From the NCBI GenBank assembly GCA_964350445.1, contig CAYGKA010000012.1, forward strand, positions 26,029 to 90,028: 64,000 bases of DNA, written 5' to 3'. This document shows, piece by piece, positions 33,473 to 42,321 of this stretch. Position 1 is the first letter of the stretch. The number at the start of each line of letters is the position of its first letter. The notes beneath the pieces are model-generated. The model did not search any database. It saw only the letters and a program-made list of their open reading frames with translations, and was not told the origin of the DNA. Source of the stretch: Hwanghaeella sp964350445 (GTDB lineage Bacteria; Pseudomonadota; Alphaproteobacteria; UBA8366; Aestuariispiraceae). Both the position numbers and the translations under genes were made by a program.

Positions 33473-34789
33473 ATGCGACTAGCGATGATTGGGACCGGAT
33501 ATGTCGGTCTTGTTAGCGGTGCATGTTTTGCTGAATTCGGCCATGATGTCGTGTGCGTTGATATCGATCCCGGCAAGATCGAGAAGCTCAAAAAGGGCGT
33601 GATACCGATTTACGAGCCGGGTCTGGACGAATTGGTCACGCGGAACCATGCGGCCGGGCGGTTGACCTTCACGCAGGACCTTGCGGAAGGGATCGTGGAC
33701 TGTGAATGCGTCTTTATCTGTGTCGGCACGCCGCCGCGGCCGGAAGACGGACATGCGGACCTGAAATACGTTTATCAGGCGGCGAAGGACATCGCGGGGG
33801 CGATTGGGCGCTACACGGTGATCGTCGATAAATCGACTGTTCCGGTCGGCACCGCCCGCGAGGTGGACGCCATCGTCCGGGCTGCCAATCCGACCGCCGA
33901 ATGGGACACCGTGTCCAATCCCGAATTCCTGCGGGAGGGCGCGGCCATCGAGGATTTCATGGAGCCGGACCGGGTGGTGATCGGTGCCGATTCCGAACGT
34001 GCGCGCTCGGTCATGCGGCAGCTGTATGCTCCGCTTTCCGACAAGGGCGTGCCGATCCTGATGACCGGCCGGGAAACCGCGGAGGTCATCAAATATGCGA
34101 CCAACGCTTTCCTGGCGACCAAGGTCACCTTCATCAACGAGATGGCGGATTTGTGCGAAAAGGTCGGCGGCAACGTGGAAGACGTCGCCCGTGGGCTGGG
34201 TCTGGACGACCGGATCGGGCCGCGCTTTCTGCGCGCCGGGCCCGGCTATGGCGGGTCATGTTTCCCGAAGGATACGATGGCGCTGGTGAAGACGGCCGAG
34301 ATGGTCGGGTCTCCTACCTGGATCGTCGATGCCGTCGTCAAGAAGAACGATGTCCGCAAGCGCCAGATGGCCCATCGTGTCGCCGAGATTTGCGGTGGCA
34401 GCGTTGACGGCAAAAAGGTCGCCGTCCTGGGACTGACCTTCAAACCGGATACGGACGACATGCGGGAAAGCCCCGCCATCGACATCGTGGACGAATTGCT
34501 GGCCAATGGCGCGACCGTTCGGGCCTATGACCCGGAAGGCATGGAACAGGCCAAAGCGGTCATCAAAGGTACGGAATTCTGCGCCAGCGCGATGGACGCC
34601 TTGACCGGTGCCGACGCGGCTGTCCTCGTTACCGAATGGGCGGAGTTCGAGGACCTAGACCTCGATATCGTGAAGGCGGTCATGACGTCCGCCAATTTCG
34701 TGGATTTGCGCAATGTATTCAGCCCCGCCAAGATGGAAGCTGCGGGGTTCAAGTATGTCAGCATCGGCCGTCCGCCGGCGATCAAATAG
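33473..34789 (+). CDS. ugd: UDP-glucose 6-dehydrogenase
   Basis: This 438-aa NAD-dependent enzyme oxidises UDP-glucose twice to UDP-glucuronate. The N-terminal Rossmann motif is IGTGYVGLVSGACFAEFG. The catalytic Cys is C263 in GGSCFPKD, with the catalytic Lys in EVIKYATNAFLATKVTFINE (about residue 207). The C-terminal domain has GLTFKPDTDDMRESPA. The length is normal. It is 106 bp after galU on the same strand. UDP-glucuronate feeds capsule, exopolysaccharide or acidic lipid synthesis, and could supply the sugar for membrane glycosyltransferases. Confidence 0.96.
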   Translation: MRLAMIGTGYVGLVSGACFAEFGHDVVCVDIDPGKIEKLKKGVIPIYEPGLDELVTRNHAAGRLTFTQDLAEGIVDCECVFICVGTPPRPEDGHADLKYVYQAAKDIAGAIGRYTVIVDKSTVPVGTAREVDAIVRAANPTAEWDTVSNPEFLREGAAIEDFMEPDRVVIGADSERARSVMRQLYAPLSDKGVPILMTGRETAEVIKYATNAFLATKVTFINEMADLCEKVGGNVEDVARGLGLDDRIGPRFLRAGPGYGGSCFPKDTMALVKTAEMVGSPTWIVDAVVKKNDVRKRQMAHRVAEICGGSVDGKKVAVLGLTFKPDTDDMRESPAIDIVDELLANGATVRAYDPEGMEQAKAVIKGTEFCASAMDALTGADAAVLVTEWAEFEDLDLDIVKAVMTSANFVDLRNVFSPAKMEAAGFKYVSIGRPPAIK

Positions 34790-34853
34790 CGGTCGGGACG
34801 CTTTGTCGGCAGGGTGATGGTCTCAGATTGATGTCTATTGGGGGATTTAAAGA

Positions 34854-36257
34854 ATGTCTGTGAAGGGTCATCGGTTCCATCCCTCTATCTTGCGGGAATA
34901 TGACATCCGCGGGACGGTCGGGCGCACACTGACGTCATCCGACGCATTGGCCTTGGGCCGCACGCTCGGGACGATATCCGTCGCGGCGGGAGGGCGAGTG
35001 GCCGTCGTCGGTTACGACGGACGGCATTCCTCCCCGATGCTTGAGGAAGAACTGTGCCGCGGCCTGGCGTCATGCGGGCTTTTCGTCCTGCGCATCGGGC
35101 TGTGTCCGACGCCGATGGTCTATTTCGCCGCCCGCGTGCTGAACGCGTCCGTCGGTGTCATGGTTACCGGGTCGCATAACCCACCGGAATACAACGGTTT
35201 CAAGATGGTGTTGGGCAACAAGCCCTTCTATGGAGACAACATCACGCGCCTCGGTGAGCAGGCCCTGCGCGGCGTTTGGGTCACCGGGACAGGCGGTATC
35301 GTCGATGTCGAGGCGGGCGACGCCTATGTCGAGCGCATGTTGAACGACTATACGGGCAAGAAGGGCCTGAGCGTCGCCTGGGATCCGGGCAACGGGTCGT
35401 CCGGCAATGTGCTGATCAAGATGCTTCGGCGAATGCCCGGCGAGCATACGGTCATCAACGAAAAGGTGGACGGATCTTTCCCCGCCCATCATCCCGACCC
35501 GACGGTCGAGAAGAATTTGGAGCAGTTGCGCGATACGGTCTTGGCGGAAGGCTGCGATCTGGGCATCGCCTTCGATGGGGATGCGGACCGGATCGGCGTA
35601 ATCGACGGCAAGGGCCGCGTGATTTGGGGCGATCAGTTGCTGGCCATCCTGGCGCGCGATGTTCTGAGCACGTCGCCGGGGGCCTCGGTCATCGCGGATG
35701 TAAAGGCGAGCCAGGTTCTGTTTGACGAAATCACGCGTCTGGGCGGCAAGCCGGTAATGAGCCCGACGGGCCATTCCATCATCAAGACCAAGATGGCGGA
35801 AATCGGGTCGCCGCTGGCCGGGGAGATGAGCGGCCATATCTTCATGGCGGACAAATATTACGGCTTCGACGACGCACTCTATGTCGCTGTCCGCCTGGTC
35901 GATTATCTGGTCCGTTCCGGGGAATCCATTGCCGATATCCGCGACAGTCTGCCGGAGATGATCAATACGCCGGAAATCCGCATCGAAGTGCCCGACGAAG
36001 AAAAGTTCGATATCGTCGACCGCGTCAAGGAACGGGTCAAAGCAGACAACCTGGACGTCAACGATATCGACGGCGTGCGGGTGAATGAAGGCGGCGGTTG
36101 GTGGCTGCTGCGGGCTTCGAACACGCAGAATTGCCTGGTCATTCGCTGCGAAGCGACCGACCAGGATGTTCTGGAAACCCTCAAGGGGCGTGTTTGCGAG
36201 GAACTGGAAAGGGCCGGCGTCAAGGATGTCGATCTGGACGCTTCCGTCGGTCACTAG
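34854..36257 (+). CDS. Phosphomannomutase/phosphoglucomutase (AlgC/PgmG type)
   Basis: This 467-aa cytoplasmic phosphohexomutase interconverts hexose 6- and 1-phosphates. It has four domains: N-terminal FHPSILREYDIRGTVG, active serine S107 in VTGSHNPPEYNG, magnesium loop DGDADR at residues 241-246, sugar-binding GEMSGHIFM, and C-terminal phosphate loop RASNTQNCLVIRCE. It would supply glucose-1-phosphate to GalU and mannose-1-phosphate to other pathways. It is 64 bp after ugd and likely in the same operon. The family is dual-specific, so mannose versus glucose preference cannot be told. Confidence 0.94.
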   Translation: MSVKGHRFHPSILREYDIRGTVGRTLTSSDALALGRTLGTISVAAGGRVAVVGYDGRHSSPMLEEELCRGLASCGLFVLRIGLCPTPMVYFAARVLNASVGVMVTGSHNPPEYNGFKMVLGNKPFYGDNITRLGEQALRGVWVTGTGGIVDVEAGDAYVERMLNDYTGKKGLSVAWDPGNGSSGNVLIKMLRRMPGEHTVINEKVDGSFPAHHPDPTVEKNLEQLRDTVLAEGCDLGIAFDGDADRIGVIDGKGRVIWGDQLLAILARDVLSTSPGASVIADVKASQVLFDEITRLGGKPVMSPTGHSIIKTKMAEIGSPLAGEMSGHIFMADKYYGFDDALYVAVRLVDYLVRSGESIADIRDSLPEMINTPEIRIEVPDEEKFDIVDRVKERVKADNLDVNDIDGVRVNEGGGWWLLRASNTQNCLVIRCEATDQDVLETLKGRVCEELERAGVKDVDLDASVGH

Positions 36258-36331
36258 TCTGCTGCAGGCAAACAACGGCCTTTTTTGCGCGATTGCTTAA
36301 CCTTGCATCCGTTCATAGACTTGCACTCATA

Positions 36332-36356
36332 CCCGCCGCCTGAAATCGACGGCGGG
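36332..36356 (+). promoter_or_regulatory. Inverted repeat upstream of choX
   Basis: CCCGCCG (36332-36338) and CGGCGGG (36350-36356) flank an 11-base spacer, 50 bp before the choX ATG. It may be the terminator of the mutase operon, without a T tract, or an operator for the choline genes; BetI-type sites are usually AT-rich, so that regulator is unlikely. Confidence 0.4.
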
Positions 36357-36406
36357 ACAGCAAACAATATTTTCAAACAGGCGGACTCTAAAGGGGGACT
36401 GATTCC

Positions 36407-37357
36407 ATGATCAAATCCGTACTGCGCGGCGGCGCAATGGCCGCAGCACTCGTGATGATGGCCGGCGGCGCTTACGCCGCGGACCCGGCAAGCTGCAAGA
36501 CGGTGCGGTTTTCGGATGTCGGCTGGACCGACATCACCGCGACGACGGCGGCGACTTCGGAAGTGCTGATCGCGTTGGGCTACGAGCCGGATGCCAAGGT
36601 TCTGTCCGTGCCGGTGACCTATGCCAGCCTGAAGAACAATGATATCGACGTTTTCCTCGGCAACTGGATGCCGACGATGGAAGGCGATATTGCGGCATAT
36701 CGCGATGAAGGCTCGGTCGAGTCGTTGCCGACCCCGAACTTGGAAGGCGCGAAATACACGCTGGCGACCAATGCCAAAGGGGCGGAAGCCGGCATCAAGG
36801 ACTTCGCCGATATCGCCAAGCATGCTGACCTGCTGGACGGCAAAATCTATGGCATCGAGCCGGGAAATGACGGCAACCGCCTGATTCAGGGCATGATCGA
36901 CGGCGACGCCTTCGGCCTCAAAGGGTTCGAGGTGGTGGAAAGTTCGGAACAAGGCATGCTGGCGCAGGTCGCCCGCGCGAAACGGCGCGGCGAAGCTGTC
37001 GTTTTCCTGGCCTGGGAACCGCACCCGATGAACGCCAATTTCGACCTGACATATCTGTCCGGCGGCGATGACGTGTTTGGCCCGAACTATGGCGGCGCGA
37101 CGGTCTTCACCAACGTCCGGAAGGGTTATTTGGACGAATGCCCAAATGTCGGTGCGCTGCTCAGCAATCTGCAGTTCACGTTGGCGATGGAAAACGAGAT
37201 CATGGGCGCGATCCTCGACGATGGCGTCGATCCCAACAAGGCGGCAAAAGCCTGGCTCTCCAAGCATGGTGACGTCGTCACGGCGTGGGTTTCCGGTGTG
37301 ACGACCTTCGACGGCGGCGACGCCGGCGCGGCCGTCAAGTCGCATTTCGGACTCTGA
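36407..37357 (+). CDS. choX: Choline ABC transporter substrate-binding protein ChoX
   Basis: This 316-aa periplasmic receptor has signal peptide MIKSVLRGGAMAAALVMMAG cut near AYA-AD. Mature sequence CKTVRFSDVGWTDITATTA, FLGNWMPTMEGDIA, GKIYGIEPGNDGNRLI and FLAWEPHPMNANFDL matches ChoX closely. The Trp/Tyr residues in these stretches line the aromatic box that holds the trimethylammonium group in ChoX structures. It is the first gene of choXWV. Choline imported this way is normally oxidised to glycine betaine by BetBA, which are not in the window. Confidence 0.95.
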   Translation: MIKSVLRGGAMAAALVMMAGGAYAADPASCKTVRFSDVGWTDITATTAATSEVLIALGYEPDAKVLSVPVTYASLKNNDIDVFLGNWMPTMEGDIAAYRDEGSVESLPTPNLEGAKYTLATNAKGAEAGIKDFADIAKHADLLDGKIYGIEPGNDGNRLIQGMIDGDAFGLKGFEVVESSEQGMLAQVARAKRRGEAVVFLAWEPHPMNANFDLTYLSGGDDVFGPNYGGATVFTNVRKGYLDECPNVGALLSNLQFTLAMENEIMGAILDDGVDPNKAAKAWLSKHGDVVTAWVSGVTTFDGGDAGAAVKSHFGL

Positions 37358-37443
37358 TACGAATGGTGTGACGGGGGTGCTTCGGCGTCCCCGTCCATCT
37401 CTCTTCCGGTTGTTTTCGGCCGGCAAGGCATGGAGGCAGTCTG

Positions 37444-38292
37444 ATGGATTGGCTCACCGACAATAAGATCCCCATCGGCAAATGGATCGAAGCCGCGGTC
37501 GACTTCTTCTACGCCCATTTTGCCTGGTTTTTCGACGGCATCACCTACGGTTTCGAGTTCCTGATCGAGGGAACGGCGGATGTCCTGGGTTGGCTGCACC
37601 CCATAGTGCTGATCGCCTTGATCGCGGCCCTGGCCTATGTGCTTCAGCGATCCTGGAAACTTCTGGTTTTTCTGGTTCCTTCCCTGCTCTTGATCGTCAA
37701 TCTGGGCTATTGGGAAGATACGATCCTGACCCTATCGCTGGTCACCTGGGCCACTGCGCTGAGTATGGTCATTGGTGTGCCGATCGGGATCTCCGCGGCG
37801 CACCGGCCGCGGTTTTGGCTGTTTCTGCGCCCGGTCCTGGACATGATGCAGACAATCCCGACATTCGTGTATTTGATACCGGCCTTGATTTTCTTCGGCC
37901 TTGGCGTGGTTGCCGGCATGGTTGCAACAATCATCTTCGCGTTGCCCGCGCCGATCCGGCTGACCTATCTCGGTATCAGCTCCGCGCCCAAACCGCTGCT
38001 CGAAGCGGCGGAGAGTTTCGGCGCTACGAAACGGCAGTTGCTCTGGATGGTCGAAGTTCCCCACGCCCTGCCGACCATCATGGCGGGCCTTACTCAATGC
38101 ATCATGCTCTCGCTTTCGATGGTGGTGATCGCGGCCATGGTCGGCGCGGACGGTCTGGGCATCCCGGTGCTTCGGGCGATCAACACGGTGAACGTGGCGA
38201 AAGGGTTCGAAGCCGGTCTGGCGATCGTCATCGTCGCGATCCTGATGGACCGTATCTGCAAGCGGTCCGGTGCCGGACCGGGCGGGCAATAG
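37444..38292 (+). CDS. choW: Choline ABC transporter permease ChoW
   Basis: This is a 282-aa inner-membrane permease of the ProW/OpuAB type with about six hydrophobic segments. The conserved loop LLEAAESFGATKRQLLWMVEVPHALP (residues about 180-205) is the EAA contact site for the ATPase, and QTIPTFVYLIPALIFFGLG is typical. The length equals rhizobial ChoW. A GGAGGCAG ribosome site precedes the ATG. It lies between choX and choV, with gaps of 86 and 18 bp. Confidence 0.95.
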   Translation: MDWLTDNKIPIGKWIEAAVDFFYAHFAWFFDGITYGFEFLIEGTADVLGWLHPIVLIALIAALAYVLQRSWKLLVFLVPSLLLIVNLGYWEDTILTLSLVTWATALSMVIGVPIGISAAHRPRFWLFLRPVLDMMQTIPTFVYLIPALIFFGLGVVAGMVATIIFALPAPIRLTYLGISSAPKPLLEAAESFGATKRQLLWMVEVPHALPTIMAGLTQCIMLSLSMVVIAAMVGADGLGIPVLRAINTVNVAKGFEAGLAIVIVAILMDRICKRSGAGPGGQ

Positions 38293-38310
38293 GGGCGGGA
38301 GGCTTCGACC

Positions 38311-39525
38311 ATGGATGCGCGGACTGCGGTGGAATTTCAGAACGTCGATATTGTCTTCGCGGACTCGGAGGCCGAACGGCGGCGGGCGCTGTCATTGCTC
38401 GACGAAGGACAGGGGCGCGAGAAAATCCTGGAGGAAACAGGTGCCGTCATCGGCGTCGCCGGGGCCTCGCTCGAGGTGCGGGAAGGGGAGATCAGCGTTC
38501 TCATGGGCCTCTCGGGCTCGGGCAAATCCACCCTGCTGCGTGCGGTCAACGGGTTGAACAAGGTAACCCGGGGGTCGATCATCGTACGGGACGGCGAGAC
38601 CCAGTTGGACATGGCAACCTGTTCCGACGCGGAATTGCGGCACATGCGCATGCACCGTGTCGCAATGGTCTTCCAGCAATTCGGCCTGCTGCCGTGGCGG
38701 ACGGTGGAAGAGAATGTCGGTCTGGGGTTGGAGCTTCGCGGTGTCGCAAAGGAAGAGCGCCACCGTATCGTTGCGGAAAAGCTGAAGCTGGTGGAATTGG
38801 ATAAGTGGGCGGACAAATACGCCCACGAGTTGTCCGGCGGCATGCAACAGCGGGTCGGGCTGGCCCGCGCTTTCGCGACGGATGCCGACCTGTTGCTGAT
38901 GGACGAACCATTCTCGGCGCTGGACCCCTTGATCCGAACGCATTTGCAGGACGAGCTTCTGGACCTGCAAAAGCGCCTGAAGAAGACGATCATCTTCGTC
39001 AGTCACGACTTGGACGAGGCACTCAAGATCGGGAACCGGATCGCGATCATGGAAGCCGGCCGTGTCGTGCAGTATGGCGAGGCGGAAGAAATCGTCCTCA
39101 ACCCGGCCAGCGACTATGTCGCCGAATTTGTCGCCCATATGAATCCGCTGGATGTTTTGCGGGGCGGGTCGCTGATGACGCCCGCATCGGACCTGCGCCG
39201 CGAGGGGGACGATTTGCTGCTCGACGCGGCAGGGCGGTTCCGGCTGCGCGTGGACGCGGACGGCAAGGTCGCGTCCGCCAGCGCCGGCGGCGTGCCGATC
39301 ACCCTGGCCGATCCGGACACGCGGGTCGGCGACGGGCCCTGCATCGTGCTTGCCCCTGCCGAATTGACGATGCGCCGGGCGATTGAACTGCGCTATCGGA
39401 CGGGAACGCCCGTAGCCCTTGTTGCGGACGGCCGATTGGTCGGGATCTGCGGCGATGAGGAAATCTATCGGGGCATTCTCAGGCAGGCGACGCTGAACAA
39501 TCCTCAAGCCGCGAAGGCCATGTAA
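38311..39525 (+). CDS. choV: Choline ABC transporter ATP-binding protein ChoV
   Basis: This is a 404-aa ATPase. Walker A is GLSGSGKST (about residue 69), the Q-loop AMVFQQFGLLPWRT, signature LSGGMQQRVGLARAF, Walker B LLLMDEPFSALD and switch FVSHDLDEAL. The stretch EVREGEISVLMGLSGSGKS is that of the ProV/OpuAA class. The C-terminal 125 residues after FVAHMNPLDVLRGGS form an extra domain that may sense ionic strength or act as a CBS-like regulator, as in the family. GGGAGG precedes the ATG. It is the third gene of choXWV, with the HAD gene two bases after it. Confidence 0.95.
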   Translation: MDARTAVEFQNVDIVFADSEAERRRALSLLDEGQGREKILEETGAVIGVAGASLEVREGEISVLMGLSGSGKSTLLRAVNGLNKVTRGSIIVRDGETQLDMATCSDAELRHMRMHRVAMVFQQFGLLPWRTVEENVGLGLELRGVAKEERHRIVAEKLKLVELDKWADKYAHELSGGMQQRVGLARAFATDADLLLMDEPFSALDPLIRTHLQDELLDLQKRLKKTIIFVSHDLDEALKIGNRIAIMEAGRVVQYGEAEEIVLNPASDYVAEFVAHMNPLDVLRGGSLMTPASDLRREGDDLLLDAAGRFRLRVDADGKVASASAGGVPITLADPDTRVGDGPCIVLAPAELTMRRAIELRYRTGTPVALVADGRLVGICGDEEIYRGILRQATLNNPQAAKAM

Positions 39526-39527
39526 TC

Positions 39528-40259
39528 TTGGAAACAGCTTTGATCGATGTGGCCGGCATTCTGTTCGACAAGGACGGAACCCTGATCGACTACGAGGCAA
39601 CGTGGAGCGGCGCCAACTGGCGCGCGGCCTATTTCTTCGCCGACGGCCGTCAGGACGTCGCAGAGGCGATGATGGAGGCCGGCGGTTGGGACCGTGAGAC
39701 GGGCAAGACCCGTCCGGGGTCGCCCTTGGTCGTCGATACGATCGAAGAGATTGCGGCGGTTTGGACAGCCGTTCTGCCGCCGCACAAACGCGACGTCGAC
39801 GCCATGAAGTCACTGCTGCATGTCATGATGTCGACCGATTTGAGCGCGGAGCCGTTGGTGGACCTGCACGCCCTGTTCGACGGTTTGCGGGGAATGGGGC
39901 TCCACCTCGGAATCGCAACCAACGATACCGAGGCTGGGGCGAAGGCCACGCTCGAACCACTCGATGTCATTGGAAAGCTCGATTTCATTGCGGGATACGA
40001 CAGCGGCCATGGCGCCAAACCCGCCCCCGGGATGGTGCTTGCCTTTGCCGATCACATCAATGCCGCGCCGGAACGGGTGATGATGGTGGGCGACAATGTC
40101 CACGACCTGGAATCGGGCCGAGGCGCCGGCGCGATTACCGTCGGTGTGTTGACCGGCAACACGCCGCGCGACGCCTTGGCGCCCTTGGCGGATCACATCC
40201 TCGACGATGTCAGCGGCCTTATGGCGCTGCTGACGGGGGCGCCATACCGCGCCGCCTGA
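39528..40259 (+). CDS. HAD-family hydrolase, phosphoglycolate phosphatase-like
   Basis: This is a 243-aa cytoplasmic phosphatase of HAD subfamily IA. Motif I is FDKDGTLIDYEATW (nucleophile D14, acid D16), motif II lies in LGIATNDTEAG, and motifs III/IV are GAKPAPGMVLAF and MVGDNVHDLESGRGAG. The helical cap is at residues about 20-100. The start is TTG at 39528, two bases after the choV stop, and no earlier ATG fits, so it is translationally linked to choXWV. The substrate is unknown; phosphocholine is tempting from context but is not shown by the sequence. Confidence 0.85.
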   Translation: METALIDVAGILFDKDGTLIDYEATWSGANWRAAYFFADGRQDVAEAMMEAGGWDRETGKTRPGSPLVVDTIEEIAAVWTAVLPPHKRDVDAMKSLLHVMMSTDLSAEPLVDLHALFDGLRGMGLHLGIATNDTEAGAKATLEPLDVIGKLDFIAGYDSGHGAKPAPGMVLAFADHINAAPERVMMVGDNVHDLESGRGAGAITVGVLTGNTPRDALAPLADHILDDVSGLMALLTGAPYRAA

Positions 40260-40365
40260 TCGACCCCGCCGGCCCAAGGCCGGAATCCAGGGAGAGTCGG
40301 TTTCAACAGGGGGCTTCTAATTTTTGCCCCGGTTCCAATGACTTCCCGGTCATCATGGCCCATGC

Positions 40366-40413
40366 TTGAAACAGGCGGGGCCTGAAACCAGCGGGGCTTG
40401 AAACCAGCGGGGC
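40366..40413 (+). repeat. Three tandem 16-bp repeats
   Basis: Three head-to-tail copies occur at 40366-40381, 40382-40397 and 40398-40413. The unit is YTGAAACCAGCGGGGC, with copy 1 differing by CAG to AGG at the centre. It sits in the HAD-EamA gap, 26 bp upstream of the EamA start. Copies 1 and 3 each contain a TTG that could be mistaken for a start. Confidence 0.9.
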
Positions 40414-40439
40414 AACCCGGAAACAAGACGGGAGGCGGC

Positions 40440-41492
40440 GTGGCCAAGTCCGAAGCGGCGGTAATTTCGGAAAGCAGCGATCAGATTGGGTTGGGGATCG
40501 GCGCCATCCAGGCGGCCGTGTTGTTGTTCGTCTTCGCCGACCTGATGATGAAGGATCTGCTGGGTACGTTTCCGGTTTGGCAGTTGCAGTTCCTGCGCAG
40601 CTTCCTGGGTCTGATACCGTTCGCGCTCATCGCCTGGATATTCATGGGGACCGACGCTTTCAAGGCATCGCGGCCCAGCCTGCATCTGATCCGGGGCGTC
40701 CTGGGATTCATAGCGTATTCGACATACTACGTTGCGCTCTCCTACATGCCGATCGCGCAGACGGCGGCTCTCTTTTACACCAGTCCCATCCTGATCACGC
40801 TTTTCAGCGTGCCGATGTTGGGGGAGAAGCTGGGACCGCATCGCATCCTGGCCGTCGTAATCGGGTTCTGCGGCGTGTTGGTGATTACCCGTCCCGACGC
40901 GGACGGCTTCAACCCCTACAGCCTTTTGCCCATTCTTTGCGCGGTTTGTTATGCGATCAGCATGATCATCATCAGACGCGCCGCCGTCTCGGAATCGGCG
41001 GTCAGCGTCGCATTCTACACCAATGTCTCTTTTGCGTCCTTCAGTCTCCTGGCGTCGGGCATTGGGTGGAGCTTCCTGCCGGAACTGCCGCCCGACGGGC
41101 CGTTGAACGCCTTGCTGAAACCCTGGTCCGCCCCGCAAGGCACACAATGGATAATGTTCGGCGTGCTTGCGCTGGCGGGGGTCGGCGGCCACCTGCTGAT
41201 TGCTAAGGCCTACCGGTCCGCACCGGCCAGCGTGATCGCACCGTTCGACTATACCTACCTCATCTGGGCGCCGATCCTGGCCTATTTCATCCTGGGAGAG
41301 ACGCCGGCCCGGTCCACCTTGGTAGGGATCGCGATGATCGCCGGATCGGGGCTCTATATCGGCTATCGGGAAACCCAAACACGGCGGGCCGGCCGACGGC
41401 CGCCGACGGCCGAATCCGTCATCCTGCCTAGCACCACGCCGCGGACGCCGCCCGCATCGCCGGCGGAAGAGATCCGCCGGGATACGGAATAG
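40440..41492 (+). CDS. EamA-family transporter
   Basis: This 350-aa inner-membrane protein has about ten hydrophobic helices and two EamA repeats (residues about 20-150 and 165-310), with a proline-rich cytoplasmic tail of about 35 residues. Segments such as WQLQFLRSFLGLIPFALI and YTSPILITLFSVPMLGE are typical of the RhaT/S-adenosylmethionine-uptake-like branch. I chose GTG 40440 because GGGAGG lies five bases upstream; the longer frame from TTG 40398 begins inside the tandem repeat. The transported compound is unknown. It is convergent with the SDR gene. Confidence 0.88.
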   Translation: MAKSEAAVISESSDQIGLGIGAIQAAVLLFVFADLMMKDLLGTFPVWQLQFLRSFLGLIPFALIAWIFMGTDAFKASRPSLHLIRGVLGFIAYSTYYVALSYMPIAQTAALFYTSPILITLFSVPMLGEKLGPHRILAVVIGFCGVLVITRPDADGFNPYSLLPILCAVCYAISMIIIRRAAVSESAVSVAFYTNVSFASFSLLASGIGWSFLPELPPDGPLNALLKPWSAPQGTQWIMFGVLALAGVGGHLLIAKAYRSAPASVIAPFDYTYLIWAPILAYFILGETPARSTLVGIAMIAGSGLYIGYRETQTRRAGRRPPTAESVILPSTTPRTPPASPAEEIRRDTE

Positions 41493-41516
41493 GTTCAGGC
41501 GATATATATTCTCCGG

Positions 41517-42287
41517 TCAGTACATGTGCTGCCCGCCGGTCACGAAGATTTCCGTGCCGGTGACGTAGGAAAAGTCCGGATTGCATAATTGATAGACAGC
41601 GCCCGCCACTTCCGCCGGGGTTCCCATGCGCTGCATCGGGATGCGGCTGATCAGCGGTTCGTATTCCGGGCCGATCATTTCCGTTTCGATTTCACCGGGG
41701 GCGACGGCGTTGACGCGCACGCCCAGTTGGGCGAACTCGACCGCCATTTCCCGCGTCAGGGCCGACAGGCCCGCTTTCGACGTTGAATAGGCGCTGCCCG
41801 CAAAGGGATGGATGGCGTGCCCGGCGATCGAAGTGATGTTGACGATCGCGCCGCCTGTTCCCTTGGCGCCCCGGCCCAAGGCCTGCGCGAAGCCGCGCGC
41901 CAGCGTCAGCGGGGTGAAGAAATTCAGTTCGAAGACCTGCCGCCAAAGGTCGATATCGCCGTTCAACACCCCCAAACGTTCCTTGAAACTGGTCTTGGGG
42001 GAGACGGCCGCGTTGTTCACCAAGGCGTTCAACGGGTTGGGGCCGAGCGCCGCATTGGCTTCCTCGATAAAGGCCGCGACGGAATCCTTGTCCCCCAAAT
42101 CGGTCGGAATATGGTGCGTCCAGTTCGGATCAGCCTTGCAGGCTTCCGGAATGGCATCCCGGGAGCAGGTGATGATCCGCCAGCCTTCGCTCGAAAAACG
42201 CCGCACGGTGGCATGCCCTATACCCCGGCTTGCGCCGGTCAGGATCACCGTCTTGGGAGGTTGGCCGTTTCCGGTTCCGTCTGTCAT
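41517..42287 (-). CDS. Classical SDR-family oxidoreductase
   Basis: This 256-aa NAD(P)-dependent enzyme has cofactor motif TGASRGIGHATVRRF (residues 18-32), NNAAVSPKTSF, catalytic Ser in VNITSIAGHAIHPFAG and the Tyr/Lys pair in SAYSTSKAGLSAL. The tail VTGTEIFVTGGQHMY is typical of the FabG-like group. It could be a 3-oxoacyl reductase or an alcohol dehydrogenase; the sequence does not decide. It lies 34 bp after the CDF gene stop on the same strand, opposite to the EamA gene. Confidence 0.88.
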   Translation of the reverse strand: MTDGTGNGQPPKTVILTGASRGIGHATVRRFSSEGWRIITCSRDAIPEACKADPNWTHHIPTDLGDKDSVAAFIEEANAALGPNPLNALVNNAAVSPKTSFKERLGVLNGDIDLWRQVFELNFFTPLTLARGFAQALGRGAKGTGGAIVNITSIAGHAIHPFAGSAYSTSKAGLSALTREMAVEFAQLGVRVNAVAPGEIETEMIGPEYEPLISRIPMQRMGTPAEVAGAVYQLCNPDFSYVTGTEIFVTGGQHMY

Positions 42288-42321
42288 ATCAAAACCTTAA
42301 CGCTTTTCTGGTGAGCAATGA

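Noticed and set aside
36332..36356. BetI-type operator before choX
   Set aside because: The repeat is GC-rich and lacks the AT-rich form of known BetI sites, so I kept it only as an unassigned inverted repeat.
40398..40439. TTG start for the EamA gene inside the tandem repeat
   Set aside because: The GTG at 40440 is directly preceded by GGGAGG, and the extension has no counterpart in the family.
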